A stretch of 64,000 bases of DNA from Streptosporangiaceae bacterium NEAU-GS5 (GTDB lineage Bacteria > Actinomycetota > Actinomycetes > Streptosporangiales > Streptosporangiaceae). Both the position numbers and the translations under genes were made by a program. Position 1 is the first letter of the stretch; each line of letters begins with the position of its first letter. Below the pieces are notes generated by a model. The model did no database searches, had not been told where the DNA came from, and saw only the letters and a list, made by a program, of their open reading frames with translations. The stretch covers positions 744,001-808,000 of the forward strand of contig JAGFNW010000001.1 of NCBI GenBank assembly GCA_017592665.1, given 5' to 3'. This document shows, in pieces, positions 1 through 9,662 of this stretch.

Positions 1-629
1 CGCTGCTACCGCCTCGACGGCGCGGCCAGCCTGCTGCGTTACGCCGACTCGGGCCGCACCATCACCGTGGTCGGGTCCGGCGAGTTCATGACCAACCAGC
101 GGCTGGCCGAGCAGGGCAACGCGGCGCTCGCGCTCAACCTGGCCGGGGTGCGCCCGTCCGTGACCTGGCTCGCGCCCCGCGTGCCGCAGGGGCTCGCGAC
201 CGGTGACACCAGCCTCTTCGACATGATCCCGGCCGGCGTGAAGTGGGCCGCGTTCCAGCTCGGGCTGGTCGTGCTCGTGGTCGCGCTCTGGCGCGGACGG
301 CGCCTCGGCCCTCTCGTGACCGAGCGGCTGCCGGTCGTGGTCCGCGCGTCCGAGACGGCGCAGGGCCGGGGCCGCCTCTACCGCGCCCGGCGCGCGCGTG
401 ACCGGGCGGCGGGCGCGCTCCGCGCGGCCTGGCTCGACCGGGTGGTGCCCCTCCTCGGGCTCACCGGGATATCCACAGGCGAGGAGATCGTGGCCGCGAC
501 GGCCGCGCGGACAGGGCAGGATGCTCTGCAGATCAGGACCACGCTCTACGGCGACGCCCCCGGCGACGACGCCGCCCTCGTGGCCCTGGCCCGAGACCTC
601 GACACCCTCGAAAGGCAGGTCGGAGACAC

Positions 630-633
<4 letters not shown>
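1..633 (+). CDS. DUF4350 domain-containing membrane protein, C-terminal part
   Basis: The frame is open from the first base of the window, so the N-terminus lies upstream. The visible 210 residues contain a GxGEFMTN-like motif near residue 26, a stretch resembling the end of a soluble extracytoplasmic domain, and one hydrophobic segment (around residues 80-97, FQLGLVVLVVALW) followed by an Arg-rich cytoplasmic tail. This matches the C-terminal half of DUF4350 proteins, which in actinobacteria sit directly before MoxR and DUF58 genes. The stop codon overlaps the MoxR start by 4 bp (GTGA), implying translational coupling. The molecular role of DUF4350 is unknown; a membrane partner of the MoxR chaperone is an inference from context. 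Confidence 0.85.
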
Positions 634-1577
<944 letters not shown>

Positions 1578-1590
1578 GGCGTGACGGCAT

Positions 1591-2943
1591 ATGGCTCTGA
1601 CGGGGCGCGCTGGGTTGTTCGCGCTGCTGGGCGCTGTGGTGGTGCTGGTCGCGCCGGCGCCGGGGCAGGCCGTGCTCGGCTGGCTCCTGCTCCTGCTCGC
1701 GCTCGTCGTGATCGACGTGGCGCTCGCCGGGAGCGTCCGCCGCCTGCGCTTCCGGCGTGACGGCGACCAGCTCGTCCGGCTCGGCGACACGGCGTCCATC
1801 ACGCTGCTCGTGGAGAACCCCGGCCGCCGCCGCGTGCGAGGCATGCTGCGGGACGCGTGGCCGCCGAGCGCCCAGGCGCGCCCGGCGCGGCAGCGCGTCG
1901 ACATCCCGGCCGGCGAACGACGGAGACTGACCACCACGCTCACGCCCCTCAGACGCGGCGACAGCGGGGCGGTGACGGTCACCGTGCGATCGCTCGGCCC
2001 GCTCGGGATCGCCGGCCGGCAGGGCTCCCATCGCGTCCCGTGGCAGGTCCGGGTGCTGCCGCCGTTCCTCAGCCGCCGCCATCTGCCCTCCCGCCTGGCC
2101 CGGCTGCGCGAGCTCGAAGGCCTCCACCCGGTTCTCGTGCGCGGGCAGGGCACCGAGTTCGACTCCCTTCGCGAATACGTGGTCGGCGACGACGTGCGGT
2201 CCATCGACTGGCGCGCGACGGCCCGCCGCAACGACGTCGTCGTCCGCACCTGGCGCCCCGAGCGCGACCGCCGCGTGCTGATCGTGCTGGATACCAGCCG
2301 CACCTCCGCGGGCCGCGTCGGCGTCGACCCCCTCGCCACGACCACTGAGGCCGGTGCCACCGGCGAGCGGGGGGCCGGAGGGTGGCCGCGGCTCGACTGG
2401 GAGATGGACGCGGCGCTGCTGCTGGCGGCGCTGGCGGCCCGGGCCGGCGACCGCGTCGACTTCCTCGCGCACGACCGGGTGGTGCGCGCGTGGGTGTCGG
2501 GCGCGAGCCGCACCGAGCTGCTGTCGGTCCTGGTCAACGCCATGGCCCCGCTGGAGGCCGAGCTCGTCGAAGCCGACGCGCGTGCCATGGTGTCGGCCGT
2601 CCTCGCCCGAGCCAAGCACCGCTGCCTGGTGGTGCTGCTCACCGACCTCAACTCGGCCGCGCTCGAGGAGGGCCTGCTGCCGGTGCTGACGCAACTGTCG
2701 TCCCGGCATCTCGTGCTGCTGGCGGCGGTGAGCGACCCGGCGGTCGCGGCGATGGCGGCCGGGCGCGAGTCCGCCGAAGCGGTGTACGATGCGGCCGCGG
2801 CCGAGCACCAGCGCGTCGAGCGAAGGCGGATCACCGCCCGGCTCCGGCGGCATGGCGTTGAGGTCGTCGACGCGCTACCTGAGGATGTCGCCCCCGCACT
2901 CGCCGACGCTTACCTGGCCCTCAAAGCAGCTGGACGCCTGTGA
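1591..2943 (+). CDS. DUF58 domain protein (MoxR partner)
   Basis: 450 residues. Two hydrophobic segments near the N-terminus (about residues 5-25 and 27-45) anchor the protein. A long beta-rich region follows, then the DUF58 signature near residues 188-215 (EFDSLREYVVGDD, then SIDWRATAR) and a VWA-like fold with LDTSRTS in the position of a metal-ion-dependent adhesion site. DUF58 proteins are almost always next to MoxR ATPases and are presumed client or adaptor proteins. The ATG start at 1591 lies 13 bp after moxR. The stop (TGA) shares one base with the ATG of the next gene, so coupling is likely. Confidence 0.92.
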   Translation: MALTGRAGLFALLGAVVVLVAPAPGQAVLGWLLLLLALVVIDVALAGSVRRLRFRRDGDQLVRLGDTASITLLVENPGRRRVRGMLRDAWPPSAQARPARQRVDIPAGERRRLTTTLTPLRRGDSGAVTVTVRSLGPLGIAGRQGSHRVPWQVRVLPPFLSRRHLPSRLARLRELEGLHPVLVRGQGTEFDSLREYVVGDDVRSIDWRATARRNDVVVRTWRPERDRRVLIVLDTSRTSAGRVGVDPLATTTEAGATGERGAGGWPRLDWEMDAALLLAALAARAGDRVDFLAHDRVVRAWVSGASRTELLSVLVNAMAPLEAELVEADARAMVSAVLARAKHRCLVVLLTDLNSAALEEGLLPVLTQLSSRHLVLLAAVSDPAVAAMAAGRESAEAVYDAAAAEHQRVERRRITARLRRHGVEVVDALPEDVAPALADAYLALKAAGRL

Positions 2944-3389
2944 TGCCTTCGCACGTGACCGTAATGACGGTGCCCGAACGGCCCACCGCGGTCCTGACCG
3001 CCACGACGACCTGGGCCGACTATCCCCGGGTTTGGAAACAGCTGCTCGGCGAGGTCCAGGCCGGCGTGGAGTGGCCGGCGGGCGGCCGCCAGGGCCGCAT
3101 CGTGATGCTCTATCTCGACGACTGGCCGAGCGTCGAGGTCGGCGTGGAGCTCGATCGGCCCGCGAAGGTCGGCGAGGGGATCGTCCGCTCGGTCCTGCCG
3201 GCCGGCAGGGTGGCCGTGACCGTGCACCGCGGGCCGTACGAGAAGCTGGGCGAGACCTACGAGATCCTGCTCTGCTGGTGCGCCGAGCAGGGCCTGAAGG
3301 TGACAAGGACGCGCTGGGAGGTCTACGGCCACTGGCACGAAGACCCGGCCCAGCTCGAAACCGAGCTCTACTGGCTCCTCGCCGAATAG
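2943..3389 (+). CDS. GyrI-like small-molecule-binding domain protein
   Basis: 148 residues, the size of a stand-alone GyrI-like (AraC effector-binding, SOUL-fold) domain. The characteristic C-terminal pattern is visible: a V-x-V-H-x-G-P-Y-E segment around residue 95 followed by a W-C-x-E-Q-G helix and the Y-G-H-W element. Such domains bind small amphiphilic ligands, sometimes for transcription control, but no DNA-binding domain is present here. I chose ATG 2943 because it is coupled (TGATG) to the DUF58 stop; GTG 2940 is an equivalent alternative. Its link to the MoxR operon may be only positional. Confidence 0.8.
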   Translation: MPSHVTVMTVPERPTAVLTATTTWADYPRVWKQLLGEVQAGVEWPAGGRQGRIVMLYLDDWPSVEVGVELDRPAKVGEGIVRSVLPAGRVAVTVHRGPYEKLGETYEILLCWCAEQGLKVTRTRWEVYGHWHEDPAQLETELYWLLAE

Positions 3390-3499
3390 CCGCCCGGAGC
3401 CGTCTGGGGCCGCCACGGCCGAGCGGCGGACGCCTGTTCCGCGATCGGCTCCAGGCATCGCGCGGGCGACCCTGCCGGGTTAGGAACGGCTGCCGCGAC

Positions 3500-3589
3500 C
3501 GCGCCCCTCCACGGCTGCTGCTGCCGCCGCCGCGCCCCTTCACGACTGCTGCCGCGGCCGTGCCCCTCCACGACTGCCGCCGCCGCGGC
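3500..3589. repeat. Three imperfect ~30-bp tandem repeats
   Basis: Three consecutive degenerate copies of a GC-rich unit beginning CCGCGCCCCT-CCACGACTGC (3500-3529, 3530-3557, 3559-3589) in the intergenic space between the GyrI-like gene and the leftward SpoIIM-family gene. No coding function is evident. The position between two convergent genes would suit a termination or mRNA-end region, but I see no classical hairpin with a U tract. Confidence 0.6.
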
Positions 3590-3614
3590 CGCGCAGGGGT
3601 GTGAATGCCTCCCC

Positions 3615-4607
3615 CTATGCGCTGGGGGCGTAGTCGGGGGCTTGGGCGATGTCGCCCGTGGCGCCGGATCGGGCGGCACGGCGGCCGAAAACGACGATGT
3701 AGGTGAGGAAGGCCGCCTCCGCGAGCACGCCGATGGCGATGCGCGCCCAGGTGGGCAGCGGCGACGGCGTGACCAGGGCCTCGATGAGGCCGGAGACGAG
3801 CAGGACGACGATCAGGCCGAGGATGACGGTCACGACGGCGCGGCCCTGTTCGGCGACGGCCTGGCCGCGCGGGCGGCCGCCGGGGTCGATGACGGTCCAG
3901 CCGACCTTCATCCCGGCTCCGGCGGCGAGGAAGACGGCCGTCAGCTCCAGCAGGCCGTGCGGGATGATCAGCCCCCAGAAGACGTCGGCCTTCCCCGCGC
4001 TGGTCATGATCCCGCCGAGGACGCCGCCGTTGGCCGCATTCTCGAACAGCAGGTAAGGGATGGGGATGCCGAGCAGGATCGATGAGGCCACGCACTGGGC
4101 GGACACCCAGGCGTTGTTGATCCACACCTCGGTCGCGAAGGATCCGGCCGGGTTCTGGCTGTAGTAGTCGGCGAAGTCGTGCTCGACCAGCTGTTTCAGC
4201 TCCTCGGGCGTGCCGATGGCGGCGCGCACCTCGGGATGCCCGGCCACCCAGGCGCCGATCAGCACGGCGACGACGATGGAGCCGAGGGCCGCGCCCAGCC
4301 ACCAGCGCCCTGCCCGATAGGCGACGACGGGGAACGACTCGGTCCAGAACGCCAGGAATTCCCGCCAGGCGGGCGCGTGGGCGCCCGTCACCGCGGACCG
4401 CGCCTTGGCCACGAGCGACGACAGGCGTCCGACCAGCACCGGGTCGCGCGAGCCCGATCGGACGATGGACAGGTGCGTGGCCACGCGCTGATACAGCTCG
4501 ACCAGCTCGTCGACTTCCGCGCCGCTCAGCGAGCGCCGCTTGCGCACGAGTCGTTCGAGCCGGTCCCAGGTGGGCTGATGTGTGGTGACGAAAGCATCGA
4601 TGTCCAC
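3615..4607 (-). CDS. Stage II sporulation protein M (SpoIIM) family membrane protein
   Basis: 330 residues from GTG 4607. The soluble N-terminal part (about residues 1-95, D-x-D-A-F then T-W-x-R-L-E-R-L) is typical of actinobacterial SpoIIM-family proteins, followed by five or so hydrophobic segments from about residue 105 to 310, with the conserved N-N-A-W and P-H-G-L-L-E-L motifs. An ATG at 4646 would add 13 residues but would run into the divergent RDD gene. Family members occur with RDD, MoxR, DUF58 and DUF4350 genes in many actinobacteria. Despite the name there is no reason to infer endospores here. Function is unknown. Confidence 0.88.
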   Translation of the reverse strand: MDIDAFVTTHQPTWDRLERLVRKRRSLSGAEVDELVELYQRVATHLSIVRSGSRDPVLVGRLSSLVAKARSAVTGAHAPAWREFLAFWTESFPVVAYRAGRWWLGAALGSIVVAVLIGAWVAGHPEVRAAIGTPEELKQLVEHDFADYYSQNPAGSFATEVWINNAWVSAQCVASSILLGIPIPYLLFENAANGGVLGGIMTSAGKADVFWGLIIPHGLLELTAVFLAAGAGMKVGWTVIDPGGRPRGQAVAEQGRAVVTVILGLIVVLLVSGLIEALVTPSPLPTWARIAIGVLAEAAFLTYIVVFGRRAARSGATGDIAQAPDYAPSA

Positions 4608-4614
4608 GACTAGG

Positions 4615-4620
4615 TAGTGT
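4615..4620 (+). promoter_or_regulatory. Candidate -10 element, leaderless RDD transcript
   Basis: TAGTGT fits TAnnnT and ends 7 nt before GTG 4628, the spacing expected for a leaderless actinobacterial mRNA. On the opposite strand CACACT (4616-4621) lies 8 nt before the SpoIIM-family GTG, so the two divergent promoters may overlap. No good -35 box is visible. Confidence 0.35.
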
Positions 4621-4627
4621 GCCACCT

Positions 4628-5701
4628 GTGTCTGATCGGGCTTCACCGACTTCGAATCTCGTCACCGGCGAGGCAGTGGTCCTCGACGTGCAGTTGGCCC
4701 AGCTGCCGATCCGCGCGGTCGCGTTCCTGATCGACTTCGTGGTGCAGGCCGTGCTGTTCATCGGCGCGCTGATCCTCGTGCTCAACACGCTCGAGGTGGC
4801 CGACGGAGCGCTGGTGTCAGCCCTGCTGATCCTCTTCGTGGTCTTGGTGCTGGTCGGATATCCCCTCCTGTTCGAGTCGCTGACCAGGGGAAAGAGCCTC
4901 GGCAAGCTGGCCTTGGGGCTGCGGGTGGTGTCGGACGACGGCGGGCCCGAGCGGTTCAGGCAGGCCGTGTTCCGCGCGCTGGCCGGATTCATCGAGATCT
5001 ACATGTTCAGCGCCGGTCCGGCGGTCATCTCCTCGCTCGCGTCGTCGAAGGGCAAGCGGCTGGGCGACATCTTCGCGGGCACCGTGGTGATCACCGAACG
5101 GGCGCCCAAGTCGTTCGCGCCTCCGCCGCCCATGCCTCCCGGCCTCGGCCCCTGGGCCGCCACCCTGGAGCTTTCCCAGCTGCCCGACGACCTGGTCGCC
5201 ACGGCCCGGCAGTATCTGTCGCGCTGGTATCAGCTGACGCCGGCCACGCAGCACGAGATGGGCATGCGAATCGCCGCCGCGGTGTCGGCCGTGGTCGCGC
5301 CGCCTCCGCCGCCGGGCGTGCCGCCGCACACCTATCTCGCGGCCGTGCTCGCCGAGCGCCGCCGCCGCGAGGAGTTCCGGCTGGCGGCCGCGCAGAGCAG
5401 GCTCGATCCGGGTCAGCACGCCCCAGGCCAGGTCAACCCGAGTCCGTTCGGCCCCGGCCCGGTCAACCCGAGTCCGTTCGGCCCCGGCCCGGTCAGCCCG
5501 AGTCCGTTCGGCCCCGGCCCGGTCAGCCCGAGTCCGTTCGGCCCAGGTCCATTCAGCCCGAGCCCATTCGGCCCCGGACCGGTCAGCCCGAGCCCCGTGA
5601 CTGCGGGCCCGGCGGCGGCTCCCCCTCCCCCCACGCCGTACGTGCCGGCGGAGGAGCCGCCTCCCGCCACCTCCCCAGGCGGTTTCGTGCCACCCAGCTA
5701 G
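4628..5701 (+). CDS. RDD family membrane protein with proline-rich repeat tail
   Basis: 357 residues. The N-terminal 150 residues hold an RDD domain: R-A-V-A-F-L-I-D-F in the first hydrophobic segment (the arginine and aspartates that name the family), then further membrane segments and the G-K-S-L-G-K-L-x-L-G-L-R motif. A cytosolic region (about 180-270) follows, then five copies of a 10-residue Pro/Gly/Phe repeat (PSPFGPGPV plus N/S) and a Pro-rich C-terminus. GTG 4628 was chosen because a TAnnnT box sits 7 nt upstream; GTG 4619 is possible. RDD proteins are small transporters or membrane organisers of unclear substrate. Co-location with the SpoIIM, MoxR and DUF58 genes is a recurrent actinobacterial arrangement. 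Confidence 0.88.
   Translation: MSDRASPTSNLVTGEAVVLDVQLAQLPIRAVAFLIDFVVQAVLFIGALILVLNTLEVADGALVSALLILFVVLVLVGYPLLFESLTRGKSLGKLALGLRVVSDDGGPERFRQAVFRALAGFIEIYMFSAGPAVISSLASSKGKRLGDIFAGTVVITERAPKSFAPPPPMPPGLGPWAATLELSQLPDDLVATARQYLSRWYQLTPATQHEMGMRIAAAVSAVVAPPPPPGVPPHTYLAAVLAERRRREEFRLAAAQSRLDPGQHAPGQVNPSPFGPGPVNPSPFGPGPVSPSPFGPGPVSPSPFGPGPFSPSPFGPGPVSPSPVTAGPAAAPPPPTPYVPAEEPPPATSPGGFVPPS
5432..5600 (+). repeat. 30-bp in-frame tandem repeat in the RDD gene
   Basis: Five full copies (5432, 5462, 5492, 5522 and 5552 onward) and one partial copy of a 30-bp unit encoding VNPSPFGPGP or VSPSPFGPGP. The first four copies are almost identical at DNA level; the later ones have diverged at synonymous and conservative sites. 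Copy number is likely to vary between strains. Confidence 0.93.
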
Positions 5702-5736
5702 ACGGCCCAGCTAGACGCCCGAGTTAGGCGGCCCGG

Positions 5737-6699
5737 CTAGGCGAGCCGCACGCGCGCGTCCAGGAGCCCGTACGCGATGTCGACCGCCAGGTTGGCCACC
5801 ACGACGGCGCCCGACGCGATCAGCACCACGCCCATGATCACCGGCAGGTCTCCGGAGACGAACGCCTGGACCACGGCCTGACCGATCCCGCCCAGTCCGA
5901 ACACCGACTCGGTCACCACGACGCCACCGATCAGCGTGCCGATGTCGACGCCGAGCTGGGTGACCACGGGTGTCAGCGCCGCCCGCAGCCCGTGCCGGTA
6001 GATCACCCGTCGCTCCGGCACTCCTTTGGCCCGGGCCGTACGGACATAGTCGTCGCCGAGCACGTCGAGCATCGAGCCGCGGGTCAGCCGCAGGTAGACG
6101 GCGGCCTGCACGGTCGCCAGCGTGACCCACGGCAGGATCAGGTGCCGCGCCCACTCCCACGGCCCGGCCGTGAGCGGAACGTACGAATCGGGCGGGAAGA
6201 TCGGCCACCCGGCCTTGGTGAGCTGGAAGAACAGCAGATACAGCAGGAGCAGCCCGACGACGAACGTGGGCATGGACACCCCGCCGAGCGCCACCAGCGT
6301 GAGCGTCCGATCCAGCAGCGACCGGGCTCGGGTGGCGCTCAGAACCCCGGCCGACACGCCCACGGCCAGCCACAGCACGGCCCCGCCGAGCACGAGCGAC
6401 GCGGTCGGCGGCAGGTCGCCTGCCAGGAGCGTGCCCACGGATTCGCCGTTGAAGTAGGACTGGCCGAGATCTCCGTGGATCAGCCGATTCATGTAGGACC
6501 CGTATTGGACCAGGATCGGCTGGTCGAGACCGAGGTCGTGCCGGATCAGCGCGACCTGTTCCTCGGTGGCCTGGCGACCGGCGAGCGTACGGGCCGGGTC
6601 TCCGGGCGCGACGAAGAACATGCAGAACGTACCGAGGGTGACCAGCCACAGCACGAGCACGCCGAGCAGCACCCGCCGGACGATGAACCGCCGGAACAT
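5737..6699 (-). CDS. ABC transporter permease, DppB type
   Basis: 320 residues with six predicted membrane segments, the first at about residues 9-30. The family hallmarks are visible: an N-terminal R-R-V-L-x-G-V segment, G-D-L-G-Q-S-Y after the first periplasmic loop, and the EAA-type loop (D-Y-V-R-T-A-R-A-K-G) that docks with the ATPase. It forms the membrane channel with the DppC-type permease. The ATG overlaps the dppC stop (ATGA). It is last in a five-gene operon A-D-F-C-B. The substrate may be a di- or oligopeptide, nickel or a similar ligand; the sequence does not decide. Confidence 0.93.
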   Translation of the reverse strand: MFRRFIVRRVLLGVLVLWLVTLGTFCMFFVAPGDPARTLAGRQATEEQVALIRHDLGLDQPILVQYGSYMNRLIHGDLGQSYFNGESVGTLLAGDLPPTASLVLGGAVLWLAVGVSAGVLSATRARSLLDRTLTLVALGGVSMPTFVVGLLLLYLLFFQLTKAGWPIFPPDSYVPLTAGPWEWARHLILPWVTLATVQAAVYLRLTRGSMLDVLGDDYVRTARAKGVPERRVIYRHGLRAALTPVVTQLGVDIGTLIGGVVVTESVFGLGGIGQAVVQAFVSGDLPVIMGVVLIASGAVVVANLAVDIAYGLLDARVRLA

Positions 6700-7637
6700 C
6701 ACTTCTTCTTTCGTCGACGACTGAATATGCGTTCCGTCCGCGGGTCGATGGCGTCGCGGATGCCGTCGCCGAGCAGGTTGAACGCGAGGGTGGTGAGCAG
6801 CAGGGTGAGCGCGGGCAGCGTCAGATACCACCAGGCCACCCGGTAGAAGCCCTGCGCCTCGCTGAGCAGGTTGCCCCAGCTCGGCGTGGGCGGGGTGATG
6901 CCCAGCCCCAGGTACGACAAGGTGGACTCGAACACGATGGCCGCCGGGATCAACAGCGTGACCAGCACGATCACGGGAGCCAGCAGGTTGGGCAGGATGT
7001 CGATGAACATGATCCGCCCGTCCGAGGCCCCCAGTGATCGGGCCGCCTCGACGTACTCCCGCTCCTTGATCGACAACGTCTGGCCGCGGACGATCCGGGC
7101 GATCGCCGCCCACGAGTAGAAGGCGATCACGAAGACGGTCGCCGCCAGCGACGGCCCCACGATGGACACGGCCGCTATCGCGAAGATCAGATACGGGAAC
7201 GACAGCACCACGTCGATCAACCGGGAGAGGATCACGTCGACGACGCCGCCGTAGAAGCCGGCCAGCAGGCCGATCACGACGCCCACGATCGACGCCATCC
7301 CGGTGGCCACGACCCCGACCAGCAGGGACACCCGGGCCCCGAACAGCACCCGGATGAACAGGTCGCGGCCGAGCCGGTCGGTCCCGAACCAGAATTCGCC
7401 GCCGGGCGGCACCGGCAGGCCCTCGGGCGTGATGCCGGTGTCGCGGAACTGGTCGTCGGGGCCGTGGCCGTTCCAGGCGGCGATCAGCGGCGCGCAGACG
7501 GCCAGCGTCACGAGGACCACGATCACGATGGCCGACGCCAGCGCCACACGGTCGGTGCGCAGCCGGCCCCATGCCAGCTGCCAGGGGCTGCGCCCGGTGA
7601 CCTGCGCGGCTGGTACGCGTAACTCGGTGATCGTCAT
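6699..7637 (-). CDS. ABC transporter permease, DppC type
   Basis: 312 residues. An N-terminal cytosolic stretch and first membrane helix (about 33-55) precede a periplasmic loop with the G-T-D-x-L-G-R-D motif typical of DppC/OppC permeases, then five further helices and the EAA loop [10 protein letters not shown]. The C-terminus carries [12 protein letters not shown], the usual end motif of this subfamily. It starts by overlapping the stop of the upstream ATPase gene (7634-7637) and itself overlaps dppB, so it is translationally coupled on both sides. Confidence 0.93.
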   Translation of the reverse strand: MTITELRVPAAQVTGRSPWQLAWGRLRTDRVALASAIVIVVLVTLAVCAPLIAAWNGHGPDDQFRDTGITPEGLPVPPGGEFWFGTDRLGRDLFIRVLFGARVSLLVGVVATGMASIVGVVIGLLAGFYGGVVDVILSRLIDVVLSFPYLIFAIAAVSIVGPSLAATVFVIAFYSWAAIARIVRGQTLSIKEREYVEAARSLGASDGRIMFIDILPNLLAPVIVLVTLLIPAAIVFESTLSYLGLGITPPTPSWGNLLSEAQGFYRVAWWYLTLPALTLLLTTLAFNLLGDGIRDAIDPRTERIFSRRRKKK

Positions 7638-8599
7638 AACGATCCTCCCGGGCGTACGGGGAAATGACACGAGAACTGGTGACTGTTGCCCTCGAGCCGG
7701 GGCTCCTGCTGGGCGCAGAGCTCGCGCGCCTTCGGGCAGCGTGGATGGAAGCGGCAGCCGCTCGGCGGCGCGATCGGCGACGGGACATCGCCGCGCAGGA
7801 TGATCCGCCTGCGCCGGGCGTCTGGGTCGGCGACCGCGGTGGCCGACAGCAGCGCGTTGGTGTACGGGTGCAGCGGATGCTCGTAGAGGTCGGGGGCCAG
7901 TTCGGCGATCTTCCCGAGGTACATGACCGCGATCCGGTCGCTGACGTGCCTGACCACCTGCAGGTCGTGCGCGATGAACAGGTACGTGAGCCCGAACTCG
8001 TCCTGCAGGTCCTTCAGCAGGTTGAGGATCTGCGCCTGGATCGACACGTCGAGCGCCGACACTGGCTCGTCGCAGATGATCAGCTTGGGCCGCAGCGCCA
8101 GGGCCCGGGCCACCCCGATCCGCTGCCGCTGCCCGCCCGAGAACTCGGCCGGGAAGCGGTTGTAGTGCTCTGGGTTGAGCCCGACGCGTTCCATCAGGTC
8201 CTGTACGGCTTTCCGGCGGTCGCCGGGAATTTTGTGGATGACCAGCGGGTCGGCGATGATCGATCCGACCCGGCGCCGGGGGTTCAGGGAACCGTACGGA
8301 TCCTGGAAGATCATCTGAACCTCGCGGCGAACGGGGCGCATGGCCTTGCGGGACAGGTTCGTGATGTCCCGGCCCGCGAAAACGATCCGCCCGCTCGTCA
8401 CCGGATGCAGCCCGGCCAGGCAGCGCGCGAGCGTCGACTTGCCGCATCCGGTCTCGCCGACCAGGCCGAGCGTCTCGCCCTGGCGCAGGGTCAGGCTCAC
8501 CCCGTCGACGGCGTGCACCTGGCCGACGGTCCGCTTGAGCAGCGTCCCCTCGTTGACGGGAAAGTGTTTGACTAGGTCGGTCATTTCAACCAGCGGCAC
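7634..8599 (-). CDS. Oligopeptide-type ABC transporter ATPase, DppF/OppF type
   Basis: 321 residues. Walker [10 protein letters not shown] is at 48-56, the signature F-S-G-G-Q-R-Q-R at about 157-164, and the Walker B region [11 protein letters not shown] follows. The C-terminal OppF extension with G-C-x-F-H-P-R-C-P cysteines, associated with an Fe-S or structural metal site in this family, is present. GTG 8599 is supported by a strong AGGAGGGG ribosome-binding site 3-4 nt upstream, and it overlaps the preceding ATPase gene by 14 bp. It hydrolyses ATP to drive import with the partner ATPase and the two permeases. Confidence 0.93.
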   Translation of the reverse strand: MPLVEMTDLVKHFPVNEGTLLKRTVGQVHAVDGVSLTLRQGETLGLVGETGCGKSTLARCLAGLHPVTSGRIVFAGRDITNLSRKAMRPVRREVQMIFQDPYGSLNPRRRVGSIIADPLVIHKIPGDRRKAVQDLMERVGLNPEHYNRFPAEFSGGQRQRIGVARALALRPKLIICDEPVSALDVSIQAQILNLLKDLQDEFGLTYLFIAHDLQVVRHVSDRIAVMYLGKIAELAPDLYEHPLHPYTNALLSATAVADPDARRRRIILRGDVPSPIAPPSGCRFHPRCPKARELCAQQEPRLEGNSHQFSCHFPVRPGGSL

Positions 8600-9662
8600 G
8601 TCCCCTCCTGCTTTCTTGGTCGCTCACCGCGTCGGGTTCTCGCCCGGAAATCTCCAGGCGTATTTCTTCGGCATGCTCGCCGAGCCCGACGGCCTCGTGC
8701 GGCAGCCAGCAGGCCGACGCGTGATCAGGCAGATCGCCCGTCACGTGGGCCAGTGGCGGCTGTTCGGCCGAGCAGACCGGCATGGCGTATCGGCAGCGCG
8801 GGTGGAACGCGCAGCCGGACGGGACGGCGATCAGGCTGGGCGGCTGCCCGGGGATCGGCGTCAGCCGGCCCTTCCGCGCCCCGGTGCTGCCGGGCAGCGA
8901 CTCCAGCAGGCCCTTGGTGTACGGATGATGCGGCCGGTAGTAGATCGTCCGGCGGTCGGCGCGCTCGACGGGCCGGCCGGCGTACATGACGAGGACCTCG
9001 TCGGCCACGTCGGCGACCACGCCGAGATCGTGCGTGATCAGGATCAGCGCGATGTCGAACTCCCGCTGCAGCCGCCCGATCAGATCGAGGATCTGCGCCT
9101 GGACGGTCGCGTCGAGCGCGGTCGTCGGCTCGTCGGCCACGATCAGCTTCGGGTTGAGCGCCAGCGCCATCGCGATCATCGCGCGCTGGCGCATGCCGCC
9201 CGAGAACTGGTGCGGGTAGTCGTCCACGCGCTTGGCCGGATGCGGGATCCCGACCAGCCCGAGCAGCTCGATCGCCCGCTCCCTGGCCTGCTTCTTCGTG
9301 GCGGAGTCGTCATGCACCAAGATGAGCTCGGCGATCTGCCACCCGATCTTGTAGAGCGGGTGCAGGCTGGTCAGCGGATCCTGAAATATCACGCTTATCT
9401 CGGCGCCGCGGAGGCGGCGGAGCTGCTCCTGTGTGAGCTGGAGCAGATCCACCCCCTCGAACAGCGCCCGTCCCGAAATATCGGCATCCGGGGTGAGACC
9501 CAGGATGGCCTGGGTGCTCACGGTCTTCCCGCTGCCGGACTCTCCGACGATCGCCAGCGTGTGGCCGGCGTCGACCGAGAACGACAGCCCCCGGACGGCC
9601 TGGACCAGCCCGTCCGTCGTCGGGAACGACACATGCAGGTCCCTGACGTCGAGAAGGCTCAC
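8586..9662 (-). CDS. Oligopeptide-type ABC transporter ATPase, DppD/OppD type
   Basis: 358 residues from a GTG that overlaps the stop of the binding-protein gene by 4 bp. Walker A GESGSGKT is at 40-47; the signature [10 protein letters not shown] and Walker [13 protein letters not shown] follow, with the H-D-L switch histidine. The C-terminal oligopeptide extension has C-A-F-H-P-R-C. The tail after about residue 315 (acidic, then Arg-rich) is longer than in many homologues. It pairs with the OppF-type ATPase encoded next. Confidence 0.93.
   Translation of the reverse strand: MSLLDVRDLHVSFPTTDGLVQAVRGLSFSVDAGHTLAIVGESGSGKTVSTQAILGLTPDADISGRALFEGVDLLQLTQEQLRRLRGAEISVIFQDPLTSLHPLYKIGWQIAELILVHDDSATKKQARERAIELLGLVGIPHPAKRVDDYPHQFSGGMRQRAMIAMALALNPKLIVADEPTTALDATVQAQILDLIGRLQREFDIALILITHDLGVVADVADEVLVMYAGRPVERADRRTIYYRPHHPYTKGLLESLPGSTGARKGRLTPIPGQPPSLIAVPSGCAFHPRCRYAMPVCSAEQPPLAHVTGDLPDHASACWLPHEAVGLGEHAEEIRLEISGREPDAVSDQESRRGRAAG

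Noticed and set aside
3615-4607. Sporulation (SpoIIM) role
   Set aside because: The family name is inherited from Bacillus; the gene lies in a MoxR/DUF58/RDD context and nothing indicates endospore formation.
5432-5600. CRISPR-like array
   Set aside because: The direct repeats are contiguous without spacers and keep the reading frame of the RDD protein.
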